From assembly GCA_031549265.1 (NCBI GenBank), contig JAVBQB010000003.1, positions 1 through 64,000 of the forward strand: 64,000 nucleotides of DNA, given 5' to 3'. The translations under genes were made by a program, and so were the position numbers. The stretch comes from JAVBQB01 sp031549265 (GTDB lineage Bacteria; Bacillota; Clostridia; Oscillospirales; JAVBQB01). Below are positions 44,058-53,145 of the stretch, piece by piece. The notes beneath the pieces are model-generated. The model saw nothing but the letters and a program-made list of their open reading frames with translations, was not told where the DNA came from and did not search any database. The number at the start of each line of letters is the position of its first letter. Position 1 is the first letter of the stretch.

Positions 44058-44086
44058 TTGACATTTATTCGTTATGATATTATAAT
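44058..44086 (+). promoter_or_regulatory. Perfect consensus promoter of the kinase-like/CheR/chemoreceptor operon
   Basis: TTGACA (44058-44063), 17-bp spacer, TATAAT (44081-44086). Start near 44093, with a 57-bp leader to the ATG. Divergent from the large hybrid kinase promoter. Confidence 0.92.
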
Positions 44087-44149
44087 TCAGCCATCCTTGC
44101 AGTAAAAATTTTACCAAAATCAACCGCGCTTGCTGAGGAGCGATTACAT

Positions 44150-45703
44150 ATGGAGAATTGGGCGGAACACTTAAAAGGCGTTGAGAAAGCGGTCGGGCTA
44201 CCCTTTGAGAGTATACTTGACAACGTGCTTCTCACCTGCCCCGCGTGCTATTTGATACTGAACGGCGATACCGTGGTCTTTCACACGTCTTATGTGGAGG
44301 ATCTGATCGGGCTGACAGCCGGTATGGATATCAAGGACATTTTTATCGACAAAAACCAATACCTGTCGCATCCTCCCGCGGATAATCCGAGGGATTACAA
44401 AAACTGGTTCTGCGCCTCGATCAAAACCACCTACGGCGACGTCAAGGAGGTGCATGTCGGCAGATACGCGCTCAAATCCGGCGTCCCCGGCCTTTCGCAG
44501 GTTTGGATCAAAGACGTGTCGGACATGATTCAGGCCGAGTCGGCGCTCTGCGCTTCCCGCGATATCGCCTTTGAGGCGCAGCTGCACCAGAACCATTACC
44601 TGCGCGAAAACAGGCGTAATCTCTCGATCGCATACAGCAATATTCTCGGGCTGACCCAACTTATCCGGTCGACGTTTCTGACCGACCAGCAGCTTGAGTA
44701 TATCAAGGAAATCGAAAACCTTTCCACCGGGGCGCTCTCCGCGCTGGACGACGGCTCGTCCACCGACCTCGATAGCCAGTTTGCTTTCCCGAGGGAAGAA
44801 TTCGACCTGAACGTCATGATCGAAAAAGTAATTTCCGAGGTGCACAGCCGGCTGAAAAAGCGCGGGCTGGCGTTCGAGCTCATCTGCGAGAGCGGTTTGC
44901 CGTCCAAGGTCGTCAGCAACGAGAGCATGCTTTCCCAGGTGCTGATCCGCGTATTGCGCAACGCCATCGGCTTCACCAGCAAGGGCAAGGTGACGCTCAG
45001 CGTTTCGCTGCATGACAGGCTGGACGACGTACTGACCATCCTTTTCACCGTCGCGGACACCGGAACCGGCATGTCCGGCGAGACCGTTTCGGCCCTGTTT
45101 TCAAAGGCGGCCGATTCCGACGCCGATCCTTCGAAAACCAAAACCTCGGCTGTCGGCATCAACATCTGCAAGACCCTGGTCAACCTGCTCGGCGGACGGA
45201 TGTGGTGCAAGAGCGAGCCCGGCACCGGAACCACGATGTACATCACGGCGCAGGTCAAGACTTCCGACCCGGCGGATGCTTTGCCCCCGCCCGCGGACGA
45301 AGATCCGGTCGGTTCCGACAGGCCGAACTCCGATATCAAAATTCTGATAATCGACGACAATCTGGTTACGCTCACCGTCGCCTATGAGGTTTTGCAGCGG
45401 CGCGGATTTCACGTCGTCACCGCTCCGAACGCGCTGGAGGCCATCGACATGCTGAGGGAAACCCGGGACTTCAACGCCATTCTGATGGATCTTTACATGC
45501 CGGATATGGACGGAATAACCGCCACCAAGATTATCCGCGAGATGAACCATTATACAAGAATCCCGATTATCGCGCTCTCGTCGTCCACCCTGCCGGATGA
45601 CAAGGAGCTCTGCCTTCAGATGGGGCTTGACGACTACCTGACAAAGCCGATAGATGTGGACACAACTGTCAGGACTATTGTCAAATGGGTAAACTGGAGG
45701 TAG
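44150..45703 (+). CDS. Kinase-like protein lacking the phosphoacceptor His, fused to a receiver
   Basis: 517 residues, ATG with GAGGAG about nine bases upstream. A PAS-like N-terminus (about 15-130), a helical dimerisation segment, HATPase-like domain (NEEFDLNVMIEKVISEV region onward; NAIGFTSKG, DTGTGMS, GINICKTLVNLLGG), and a receiver (ILIIDDNLVTLTVAYEVL, LMDLYMPDMDG, TKPID). In the HisKA position the usual SHEIRTP is replaced by RNLSIAY: Arg-156 aligns with the catalytic His, so autophosphorylation there is not expected. The receiver looks intact. Ten bases before cheR, same operon; probably a regulator that transmits a conformational signal or is phosphorylated by another kinase. Confidence 0.82.
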   Translation: MENWAEHLKGVEKAVGLPFESILDNVLLTCPACYLILNGDTVVFHTSYVEDLIGLTAGMDIKDIFIDKNQYLSHPPADNPRDYKNWFCASIKTTYGDVKEVHVGRYALKSGVPGLSQVWIKDVSDMIQAESALCASRDIAFEAQLHQNHYLRENRRNLSIAYSNILGLTQLIRSTFLTDQQLEYIKEIENLSTGALSALDDGSSTDLDSQFAFPREEFDLNVMIEKVISEVHSRLKKRGLAFELICESGLPSKVVSNESMLSQVLIRVLRNAIGFTSKGKVTLSVSLHDRLDDVLTILFTVADTGTGMSGETVSALFSKAADSDADPSKTKTSAVGINICKTLVNLLGGRMWCKSEPGTGTTMYITAQVKTSDPADALPPPADEDPVGSDRPNSDIKILIIDDNLVTLTVAYEVLQRRGFHVVTAPNALEAIDMLRETRDFNAILMDLYMPDMDGITATKIIREMNHYTRIPIIALSSSTLPDDKELCLQMGLDDYLTKPIDVDTTVRTIVKWVNWR

Positions 45704-45712
45704 TCCTGACAA

Positions 45713-46528
45713 GTGGAAAAAATCAGTAACGCGGAGTTTATGCGGCTTGTCAGATTTATGCGGGACGGTTATGGCATCAATCTGGAACAGCAGTATACTC
45801 TTGTTGAGACCCGGATCGGCCAGCTCGCCAGAATCAAGGGTTTTTCCACTTTTAACCAGTATCTGGATTATGTCGAGAGCGACAGGAGCGGCGGCAACGT
45901 TCAGACCCTCATTACGAGACTCACCACCAACTACACCTATTTCATGCGCGAATCCGAGCATTATGAATACCTGAAATCGGCTGTTCTGCCCGAGCTGAGG
46001 AACAGTCTTGTTTTGCGTGACCTCAGAATATGGAGCGCGGGCTGCTCCAGCGGCGAAGAGGCCTATACAATGGCAATGGAGCTGGACGAGTTCTTCGGCC
46101 CGCAGAAAAAGGACTGGGACACGACGATTCTCGCGACCGACATCTCGCCCGTGGTTCTGATGCAGGCGCGCGAGGGAATCTATCCCGCTGAGCGCCTTTC
46201 CAGACTGCCGGACGATATGAAGTCCAAATATTTTGACCAGCTCGACCGCGGGCACTATAAGATACGGGACTTTATCCAGCGCGAGGTGATTTTCAACACG
46301 TTTAACCTGATGGAAAAAAAGTTTCCCTTCAAGAAAAAGTTCCATATAATTTTTTGCAGAAACGTAATGATATACTTTGAGACAAAAGTTTGCAACGAGC
46401 TGATCAACCGCTTTTACGACCACCTGGAAAACGGCGGCCATCTCATAGTCGGCACTTCGGAAACGGTTGACCGGAGAGCGACCCGCTTCAAATTCGTTAA
46501 GCCGTCCATCTACCGGAAATCCGATTAG
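45713..46528 (+). CDS. cheR: CheR chemoreceptor methyltransferase
   Basis: 271 residues from GTG at 45713; GGAGG overlaps the end of the preceding gene about 12 bases upstream. N-terminal helical domain, then ITRLTTNYTYFMRE (the TTN-T-FFRE motif), the SAM-binding IWSAGCSSGEEAYTMAM, ILATDISPVVL and FCRNVMIYFE, ending IVGTSE. It transfers methyl groups from S-adenosylmethionine to glutamates of chemoreceptors for adaptation. The chemoreceptor gene follows. No CheB, CheA or CheW is in the window. Confidence 0.95.
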   Translation: MEKISNAEFMRLVRFMRDGYGINLEQQYTLVETRIGQLARIKGFSTFNQYLDYVESDRSGGNVQTLITRLTTNYTYFMRESEHYEYLKSAVLPELRNSLVLRDLRIWSAGCSSGEEAYTMAMELDEFFGPQKKDWDTTILATDISPVVLMQAREGIYPAERLSRLPDDMKSKYFDQLDRGHYKIRDFIQREVIFNTFNLMEKKFPFKKKFHIIFCRNVMIYFETKVCNELINRFYDHLENGGHLIVGTSETVDRRATRFKFVKPSIYRKSD

Positions 46529-46603
46529 CGCTGTGCTGCCGCCGCATTGCGCGCTACCCGGTTACAGGCGTACCTCGTTTATTATTATGTTGGGGAGAGC
46601 TAT

Positions 46604-48742
46604 ATGAGAAACTTGAAAATCGGCGCTAAGATCATCCTCGGTTTTTCAATCGTCGTGCTGCTTATGATGATTATCACGGTTACCGTTTTGGTTACGGGAC
46701 TTGCGACCCAGAGCTCGGTGCACTCTATTAACCTCAAAAACGAGTTCCAGACGTATGCCAACGACCTGAAGTCCGATTTTTACGAATCGCGCATTTATTC
46801 GAATATTCTCTACAACATATACAAAGAGGACGCTTACGCCTCGTTCCTGGAAAAGACAAAATCCGCAGACGCTCATATTGACAGACTGCTCGATCTCGCC
46901 GCCGCCAACGAAGACGAGCTCGGCGCGTTCACTCCGGGCATCAGCGAATTTAACACCAAGTTCGACACCTGGAAAGGCATGGTTGAGAACATCCACAGCA
47001 GCTATGTCCGGCAGGAAGGCTTGAAAACCAAGGCCACAAGCCTCGCCGACGTCATTCTCGAATCCATTTCACAGGTCGTCACCAACCAGGCCGCGTCCGG
47101 CGCTTCGGGTTCGACTGTCGCGCGGGCAGCGGGCACGGTCGTCGTCATCCGCTCGCTGGAGTCCGATGTTTCGCACATCTTTGACACCCGCGACATTTCC
47201 GACGCTTCGGCCAAGCTTGAAACGCTCACGGCGCTGATTGCCCAGATAGACAAATCCGCAAATGCCGCCGCCAACCCCGAGCGTTACCATCAGCTTTCGG
47301 CTGACATGTCCGCGTATTACGACGAGGTATCCGCCTTTGTCAGCGAAGTGGATGCCAACAAAAAGCTGATTTCCGAGACGACGGCGCTTGGCTTGCAGTC
47401 CCTTGAAATTATAGTAGGCGGCATCTCGGCGGCGGCCGACCAGTTCGCTGAGACGGTTCGGGCGACCGCCGGAACCGCGCAGTTCTCCATCGTCCTTGTC
47501 GTCATTGTCGCCATTATCTCGCTGCTGCTGTCGGTCATTCTCGCGCTCATCATCGTGAGGGCGATTACCGCTCCGATTGAGTTGGTGCGCAAAACGCTGG
47601 TCACCATCGTCGACACCGGCAGCACCAAAATTGATCCCGCGGCCGCGGCTGAGATCAGCAGGGTCGCCAAAAACCGCGACGAGGCAGGGCAGTGCTCGCA
47701 CGCGCTCGAAAACCTCGTTTTGTATCTCCAGTCAGTCAGCGGCAACCTGACTCGGATCTCCAAGGGCGACCTGACCATGGATATTAAGCTCCAGTCAAGT
47801 GACGACGAGATGGGCGCTGCCATGAAGCAGATGGTCGAATCTCTCAGCCAGACTTTCGGTCACATCAACCAGATTTCCGTAGAAGTCGCCGATAACGCCA
47901 GCAGCGTGTCCGAATCGTCGTTCAGCCTGGCGCAGGGCGCTACCGAGCAGACATCCGCCGTCGCAGCGCTGAGTAATTCCATAACTCAGGTCGCGGGAAA
48001 GACCGACGAAAACGCCGAAATGGCAGTGAGCGCCGCCAAGCTGGGCGATACGATCAAGCACAGCGCCGAAATCGGAACCGCTCAGATGGAACAGATGATG
48101 GACGCCGTCGCGCAGATCAACGAGGCCAGCGCGTCGATTAACAGAGTCATCAAGGTCATCGACGACATAGCGTTCCAGACCAACATTCTGGCGCTGAACG
48201 CCGCCGTCGAGGCCGCGCGCGCCGGTCAGCACGGCAAGGGCTTCGCTGTCGTCGCCGAGGAGGTGCGCAGCCTGGCCGCCAAGAGCGCCGCCGCCGCCAA
48301 GGACACGAGCAGCCTCATTGAGAACTCCATTGCCAAAGCCGAGCTCGGCGCGAGGATCGCTCAGGAGACGTCCAGCTCCCTTTCCGAAATCGTTTCCGGC
48401 ATAAACGAAAGCAGCCAGCTCGTAAACATCATCGCTACGTCGTCAAAGGAACAGACTGACGCCATCAACGAGATCAACCGTGGCATCCAGCAGGTCGGCC
48501 AGGTGGTGCACCTCATCAGCGAGGGCGCGGAGCTTTCGTCCAGCGCGTCGTCAATCATGAAAAGCCAGTCCGACACACTGCACAGCTACGTGTCGAGCTA
48601 CAGGATCAAGGACGGCATCCAGAGCGTCCCGCGCCGTCCGGCATCAGACGACTCTGGCCGCGAACAGCCAAAGTTCGCGCTGCCCCCTCAGAGCGGCGAT
48701 CACAGCCACGACTTCGACGACGGCTCATTTGGCAAGTATTGA
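46604..48742 (+). CDS. Methyl-accepting chemotaxis protein 1
   Basis: 712 residues from ATG at 46604 (GGGGAG upstream; a longer frame from 46547 lacks signals). Membrane helix 8-30, helical extracellular domain (30-300, four-helix-bundle type), membrane helix about 303-328, HAMP, and the cytoplasmic signalling coiled coil with hairpin tip AFQTNILALNAAVEAARAGQ. Adaptation helices contain Gln/Glu-rich heptads suitable for CheR methylation. The C-terminus ends in a flexible tail finishing DDGSFGKY. Last gene of the operon from 44150. The ligand is unknown. Confidence 0.95.
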   Translation: MRNLKIGAKIILGFSIVVLLMMIITVTVLVTGLATQSSVHSINLKNEFQTYANDLKSDFYESRIYSNILYNIYKEDAYASFLEKTKSADAHIDRLLDLAAANEDELGAFTPGISEFNTKFDTWKGMVENIHSSYVRQEGLKTKATSLADVILESISQVVTNQAASGASGSTVARAAGTVVVIRSLESDVSHIFDTRDISDASAKLETLTALIAQIDKSANAAANPERYHQLSADMSAYYDEVSAFVSEVDANKKLISETTALGLQSLEIIVGGISAAADQFAETVRATAGTAQFSIVLVVIVAIISLLLSVILALIIVRAITAPIELVRKTLVTIVDTGSTKIDPAAAAEISRVAKNRDEAGQCSHALENLVLYLQSVSGNLTRISKGDLTMDIKLQSSDDEMGAAMKQMVESLSQTFGHINQISVEVADNASSVSESSFSLAQGATEQTSAVAALSNSITQVAGKTDENAEMAVSAAKLGDTIKHSAEIGTAQMEQMMDAVAQINEASASINRVIKVIDDIAFQTNILALNAAVEAARAGQHGKGFAVVAEEVRSLAAKSAAAAKDTSSLIENSIAKAELGARIAQETSSSLSEIVSGINESSQLVNIIATSSKEQTDAINEINRGIQQVGQVVHLISEGAELSSSASSIMKSQSDTLHSYVSSYRIKDGIQSVPRRPASDDSGREQPKFALPPQSGDHSHDFDDGSFGKY

Positions 48743-48912
48743 CCTTTCACCGGCTCCAGCCGTCCGGAGACGCGAGCTTAATATCCGATATATGAGAATG
48801 TAATTTATCCGCTGTGACTGCCGACGAATCCGCGTCTGTCCTCGCGGGCAACGGCGGAATTTGAGCGCCGCGGCAACTGGATATAATTAGATCCCAAACC
48901 AATTGAACGAAA

Positions 48913-48943
48913 AGCGAGACGGCAGTCATTCCGCCGTCTCGCT
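48913..48943. terminator. Bidirectional terminator between two chemoreceptor genes
   Basis: AGCGAGACGGC (48913-48923) pairs perfectly with GCCGTCTCGCT (48933-48943). Plus side leads to GATATTTTT; it serves both convergent genes. Confidence 0.85.
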
Positions 48944-48959
48944 GATATTTTTGCCTAAA

Positions 48960-51116
48960 TCAGTATTTCCCGTATCCGTTTTCGTCATACGGCGCTTCCG
49001 CCAGAGTCAGCTGCTGGGTCGGCGCCGGGCGCTGCGCGTGTGCCGACGGAGCCATCTCGGAACGCGAGTTGAGGTTGCCTTTCAGCTTGAACTGGCCGAT
49101 GACGTTTGCCAGCAGTACAGCCTGCGCCGAGAGGTCGCGCGACGCTGACGCGGACTCCTCCGCCGTCGCCGCGTTGGCCTGAACAACGTCCGAAACCTGC
49201 TCGATGCCGGACTCGATCTGCCTGATCGCGCTCGCCTGGCCGGAGCTCAGGTTGGATATTTCCATCACAATCTGGCTGGACTCGTTAATGCCGTCCACGA
49301 TTTTCTTGAGGCTGGCCGCCGTGTCTTTGGCGATGCGCGTGCCCAGCTCGGATTTTTCCATCGAGTTGGATATCAGCAGGCCGGTGTCTCTCGCGGCGTC
49401 GGCCGACTTGGCCGCAAGGCTGCGCACCTCCTCGGCGACGACGGCAAAGCCTTTGCCGAATTGCCCCGCACGGCTGGCCTCCACCGCGGCGTTAAGCGCC
49501 AGAATATTGGTCTGGAACGCCAGATCGTCGATTACTTTGATTACTTTGCTGATCGACGCGCTGGCCTCGTTGATCTCCAGCACGGATTTCATCATGTCGT
49601 CCATATGGCGGGAGCCCGTTTCGGCAATGGCCATGATTGACTGCGCGAGAGAGCTTGCCTTATTCGCCATTTCGGCGTTCTGCGCGGTGTGCGACGAGAC
49701 TTCGCCGATGTTGGACGACAGCTCCTCGACAGCGGCCGCCTGGCTGGTCGCGCCCTCGGCCAGATGCTGGCTGTCCTGCGCCACCTGCTCCGATCCGCCG
49801 GAAACCATGCGGCTTGCCTGATTGATCTCAGCGAAAACTTCGTTCAATTTGTCCACCAGAGTGACCAGGCTGTGTCCGACGACGTCCTTCTCCGACAGCG
49901 GCACCGGGTTAACCGAGAGGTCGCGGCTGGCGATGGAATTGAGTATCGCGGCCTGATTGGACATCGTGCCGACAACCTCGCCCATCGTGACGGCCAGCTC
50001 GCCGATCTCGTCCTTTGTATCAATGTTCACCGCAATATCGAGATCGCCAACAGCCAGCTTTTTGGCCGCCTGCGCCATCTGCCCCAGCGGCTTCGAAATG
50101 CCTCTCGATACGATTATCGCGAATATCACGCCAATGGCTATCGCCGCGATCGCGATGATCAGTATAATAATAAACGACACCGTCGACGACTGCTTTGCTG
50201 TGTCGATTGACTTGAACGCGGCGTTGTCAAGCTGCTCCAGAAGGCCGGTCAGCACCGACATGAGTTTGGTTCTGGCGCTGTCCGCCGACGCGGTATCGGC
50301 ATGGATCTGCTGGATCAGCGCGTAGAAGGTATCCATATTTTGCAGGTAAGCGAGCAAATCTCCGTGCGCTTCGGTCAGCATATCGCGGGTGCTGCCGGCC
50401 GATTCCTCAATCCGCTCGGAAACGCGCTTTTCAAATTCGATCCATTTCTCGCGGATTTCGCCAACGCCAGTGACGTCGCCCTTGTTAAGCAGCGGAACAA
50501 CCTGCCTGCGCAGGCTGGACAGCTCCATCTCAAGATCAGCAGCGGCAGCGGTCGCGATTCCGATACGTATAGCCTCTCCGACAGAGCCTCCGCTCACTTC
50601 CCCACCGGCGAGGGCTTCAAGCCGCTTTGCCTCTACTCCGTACATTTCGTGGAACGAGTCCGTCATTTTCGCGCCCTTAGCGGCGTTGTCGGCGTATATC
50701 GCAGTTTGCTGCTCGCGGCCGGACTGAACGCTGTCAATCGCGGAATCATATGTATCGAGCGCGGATTGGATTTCACTGATTTCGTCCGAGTACTCCTTGA
50801 GGATGGAATTTTCGTTCACCAGCCTGCTCAGCGCGCTTGCCTCGGCTTTCGCCTTGTCGATCTCACCGGCAAACTCCGTGTACATCTGATCGCTCTCGAC
50901 ATTGGAAAGTACCGACGCGGCTGCCCGCGCGTTATTAAAGTTGTCGAGCATAGTGTTTGACTGGACATTGAATTTGACGACGGCTTCGATGTCGTTTACG
51001 TTGCCGATATTGCCGAGGCTGGATACCGCCACCACGACGGTGACAATAAGCAGAGCCAGGATGACAATGGCGAATCCCAAAAAGATCTTTGTCCTCACCC
51101 GCAAGTTTTTTAACAA
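48960..51116 (-). CDS. Methyl-accepting chemotaxis protein 2
   Basis: 718 residues from TTG at 51116 (GGGGGG seven bases upstream). Membrane helix about 9-30, extracellular four-helix-bundle-like domain (30-310), membrane helix about 320-340, HAMP (IVSRGISKPLGQMAQAAKKL), and the signalling domain with tip AFQTNILALNAAVEASRAGQ. The C-terminus is a polar tail ending DENGYGKY, similar to the tail of the neighbouring chemoreceptor (FGKY). The two are about as alike as separate chemoreceptors usually are, strongest at the tip. Ligand unknown. Confidence 0.95.
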   Translation of the reverse strand: MLKNLRVRTKIFLGFAIVILALLIVTVVVAVSSLGNIGNVNDIEAVVKFNVQSNTMLDNFNNARAAASVLSNVESDQMYTEFAGEIDKAKAEASALSRLVNENSILKEYSDEISEIQSALDTYDSAIDSVQSGREQQTAIYADNAAKGAKMTDSFHEMYGVEAKRLEALAGGEVSGGSVGEAIRIGIATAAAADLEMELSSLRRQVVPLLNKGDVTGVGEIREKWIEFEKRVSERIEESAGSTRDMLTEAHGDLLAYLQNMDTFYALIQQIHADTASADSARTKLMSVLTGLLEQLDNAAFKSIDTAKQSSTVSFIIILIIAIAAIAIGVIFAIIVSRGISKPLGQMAQAAKKLAVGDLDIAVNIDTKDEIGELAVTMGEVVGTMSNQAAILNSIASRDLSVNPVPLSEKDVVGHSLVTLVDKLNEVFAEINQASRMVSGGSEQVAQDSQHLAEGATSQAAAVEELSSNIGEVSSHTAQNAEMANKASSLAQSIMAIAETGSRHMDDMMKSVLEINEASASISKVIKVIDDLAFQTNILALNAAVEASRAGQFGKGFAVVAEEVRSLAAKSADAARDTGLLISNSMEKSELGTRIAKDTAASLKKIVDGINESSQIVMEISNLSSGQASAIRQIESGIEQVSDVVQANAATAEESASASRDLSAQAVLLANVIGQFKLKGNLNSRSEMAPSAHAQRPAPTQQLTLAEAPYDENGYGKY

Positions 51117-51431
51117 AACCGTTCCCCCCGTTTGAATAATTTGAACAAAGCAACCGGTGCTTAAAATTTCATTGCGTATGGTAACAATTTTATATTAAAT
51201 AAAATGTCGTGTCAACGCCGGATGCCATAATTTGGTGAAAAATGTTCGAAAATATGCTCTTTTTGCGAAAGACTGGTGAATTTCGATCTTGCGCGCCGGT
51301 TTGGAAAGAGATATAATCCGTATAGGCAGACAAGACGCTTGCCAGGCGCATTCCTTTGCGCCGCAATACATAAAGCGGGCGTGACCCGGTCGGAAAGCCG
51401 GCGCGCTATTAATCCAGCTGCGGAGGTATAC
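51117..51431. other. Intergenic region between divergent genes
   Basis: Contains the upstream regions of the second chemoreceptor (minus) and the zinc-ribbon gene (plus). AT-rich 51120-51260. No sigma-A or sigma-28 promoter pair stands out clearly enough to list; no RNA or repeat seen. Confidence 0.4.
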
Positions 51432-51905
51432 ATGGCGAACAACTTTATGAACAGCATCAACGGCTTTATGAACGACGTCAAGGGCTTCATCAAAAACGAC
51501 CCCTATGACAGCGATATCAGGCAGATCGAATCGGAACTGGCCGGTCTGAAAGCGCAGGAAAGGGAGATATTTACGGAGATCGGCAGACTCGCGGTTGAAA
51601 AATACGGGCGGGATCAGTTCGGCGAGCACTCCGACAATCTTCAAATCACGCAGGATAACATAACCGCCGCCGAGGCAAAACTCCAGGCCGCGATCGCCGC
51701 CAAGGCGGAAGCCGAACGCGCCGCCGCCGAGGCCGCTCAAACGCCTGTCTGCCCGTCCTGCGGTTACCGCAACGCTCCGAACGCCGCTTTCTGCACCGAG
51801 TGCGGCGCCGGACTCGCCGCCCCCGCGAAAATCTTTTGCGTCGAATGCGGTACCGAAGCAAACCCAGGCGCGCGCTTCTGCGGCAAGTGCGGAAGTAAAC
51901 TTTAA
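51432..51905 (+). CDS. Double zinc-ribbon coiled-coil protein
   Basis: 157 residues from ATG 51432 with GGAGG five bases upstream. N-terminal amphipathic part (MNSINGFMNDVKGFI), an acidic coiled coil (about 30-100, rich in Glu/Ala), then two zinc ribbons: CPSCGYRNAPNAAFCTECG and CVECGTEANPGARFCGKCG, each a C-x2-C...C-x2-C zinc site. Such proteins often act as small scaffolds or regulators; no target is evident. No signal peptide; cytoplasmic. Its neighbours give no operon context. Confidence 0.85.
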   Translation: MANNFMNSINGFMNDVKGFIKNDPYDSDIRQIESELAGLKAQEREIFTEIGRLAVEKYGRDQFGEHSDNLQITQDNITAAEAKLQAAIAAKAEAERAAAEAAQTPVCPSCGYRNAPNAAFCTECGAGLAAPAKIFCVECGTEANPGARFCGKCGSKL

Positions 51906-52057
51906 GGCTAATTCAAGTCGTTTTTTGCGATTTGTAAGAACGTTGGCGCGTTATTTGTATCGTGGACTCTCAATACGAGATAGCCGCCGTTTTGAGGCGG
52001 GATTTTCGCGAGCCTCGTGACTCCCATGCCCCCGGCTGCGCAACCGATGACAAAGTT

Positions 52058-52094
52058 AAGGCTGGCGTGCGGATAACTACCGTACGTCAGCCTT
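52058..52094 (-). terminator. Terminator after the unknown 187-residue gene
   Basis: AAGGCTGGCGTGCGG (52058-52072) pairs, with two G-U pairs, with CCGTACGTCAGCCTT (52080-52094). It follows the minus-strand stop at 52101. Confidence 0.7.
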
Positions 52095-52100
52095 GATTGT

Positions 52101-52664
52101 TCAGTTCTGCTCCCGCAGCGGGGTCAGTCTGCCTTGCCTGACCGCGTCCGCGAACGTTATGGTTCCTCCCGCGATGTCATGGAGCACCGGCGAATACTGC
52201 TCGATCTGCGAAAGGATGACATCGACAGTCAAATCCAGCCGCACGAGGCTGTCGACGATGTTCTCCTTCTCGAAAATCAGCATTGTATACCGGCAGTACA
52301 TCAGCCGCTCGTCCGGGTAATATCCGTGGCAGCCCAGCACCGAGAACATGTTGACGCTTTCAAACGCGCCGGCAAGCTGGAGCATGTCCGCAGGATCGGC
52401 GTCCAGGCGCGATGTAGTCATTATCTGGAGCAGGTGGTTGACCCGCTCACCGTCGTCATCCGGGCTGAGGAAGCTGATCTGTATAGCGTGCTTACGGCCG
52501 CCGTCGTCCGTATGAAATATGCAGCACGAGTCAAACGGAGCCGCGCCGCTCTCGCTGTCTAAAAACGCCGCTTCCAGCCGTTTTTTGATCCCGTTCGTGA
52601 AGTCCAGGAGGTATTTGCGCTCAAATGCCGACACCAAATCACCCGCAATCAAGTAAGAAATCAA
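52101..52664 (-). CDS. Protein of unknown function
   Basis: 187 residues from TTG at 52664; a GTG at 52634 preceded by GGGTGA is an alternative start. Mixed alpha/beta sequence: LLDFTNGIKKRLEAAFL, a strand-like HAIQISFLSPDD, LLQIMTTSRLDADP, FEKENIVDSLVRLDLTVDVI. No membrane segment, signal peptide, or catalytic motif is visible. It resembles in outline the YbjN/type-III-chaperone-like fold (helix, then a curved sheet), but I do not claim that family. Stand-alone gene. Confidence 0.6.
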   Translation of the reverse strand: MISYLIAGDLVSAFERKYLLDFTNGIKKRLEAAFLDSESGAAPFDSCCIFHTDDGGRKHAIQISFLSPDDDGERVNHLLQIMTTSRLDADPADMLQLAGAFESVNMFSVLGCHGYYPDERLMYCRYTMLIFEKENIVDSLVRLDLTVDVILSQIEQYSPVLHDIAGGTITFADAVRQGRLTPLREQN

Positions 52665-52857
52665 GCGGACACCCGGATAATTTTCCCAGATTCGCTCTGA
52701 TTTTTAATATCATAACACACGGCGGCGTCCGCGTCAATTATGTGTACCTTCGAAACTCGGCCGGAAAAATGACCGTTTTTTTATGTTTTTTGTCCGTATA
52801 ATAATTCCCGTTAGTCAAAGAATAATGCCTGAAAACAAAAAGAAATGGAGCCATGAC

Positions 52858-53010
52858 ATGTCAAAAGACATCGACAAGATCGACAATTCCGACCGCATTG
52901 AGCAGCTGACCAACATGACGCTGAATTACCCTCAGGCCAAAGCCTCACTCTGCCGAATGAAGGAAATGCACAAAAACAGGCAGAACAAAAATACAAAGAT
53001 TATGCCCTAA
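52858..53010 (+). CDS. Small protein, unknown
   Basis: 50 residues from ATG 52858 (GGAG seven bases upstream). Charged, mostly helical: DIDKIDNSDRIEQLTNMTLN followed by KASLCRMKEMHKNR. No known family seen; a stable hairpin follows the stop, which supports a real short gene. Confidence 0.55.
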   Translation: MSKDIDKIDNSDRIEQLTNMTLNYPQAKASLCRMKEMHKNRQNKNTKIMP

Positions 53011-53016
53011 CGGCCG

Positions 53017-53051
53017 CCGCGCCCTGTCCGCACTCACCGGACGGGGCGCGG
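53017..53051 (+). terminator. Hairpin after the 50-residue gene
   Basis: CCGCGCCCTGTCCG (53017-53030) pairs, with one G-U pair, with CGGACGGGGCGCGG (53038-53051). The T-tract is poor (TTGCG), so termination is plausible but not certain. Confidence 0.55.
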
Positions 53052-53145
53052 TTGCGTTTGCGGGGAAACGGAGAGTTTGCTTTGCGGTTGACAGTATGCT
53101 ATTATTGGGGTTATGGTATTTGTACGCAGGAGAGGAGGAGTTAGT

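Noticed and set aside
45101..46441. Minus-strand open frame of 446 codons across the kinase-like gene and cheR
   Set aside because: Opposite to well-supported genes with a perfect promoter; no recognisable domain.
53088..53105. TTGACA with TATTAT (53100-53105) as the promoter pair
   Set aside because: Spacing is only 6 bp; TATGGT at 53112 with 18-bp spacing fits better.
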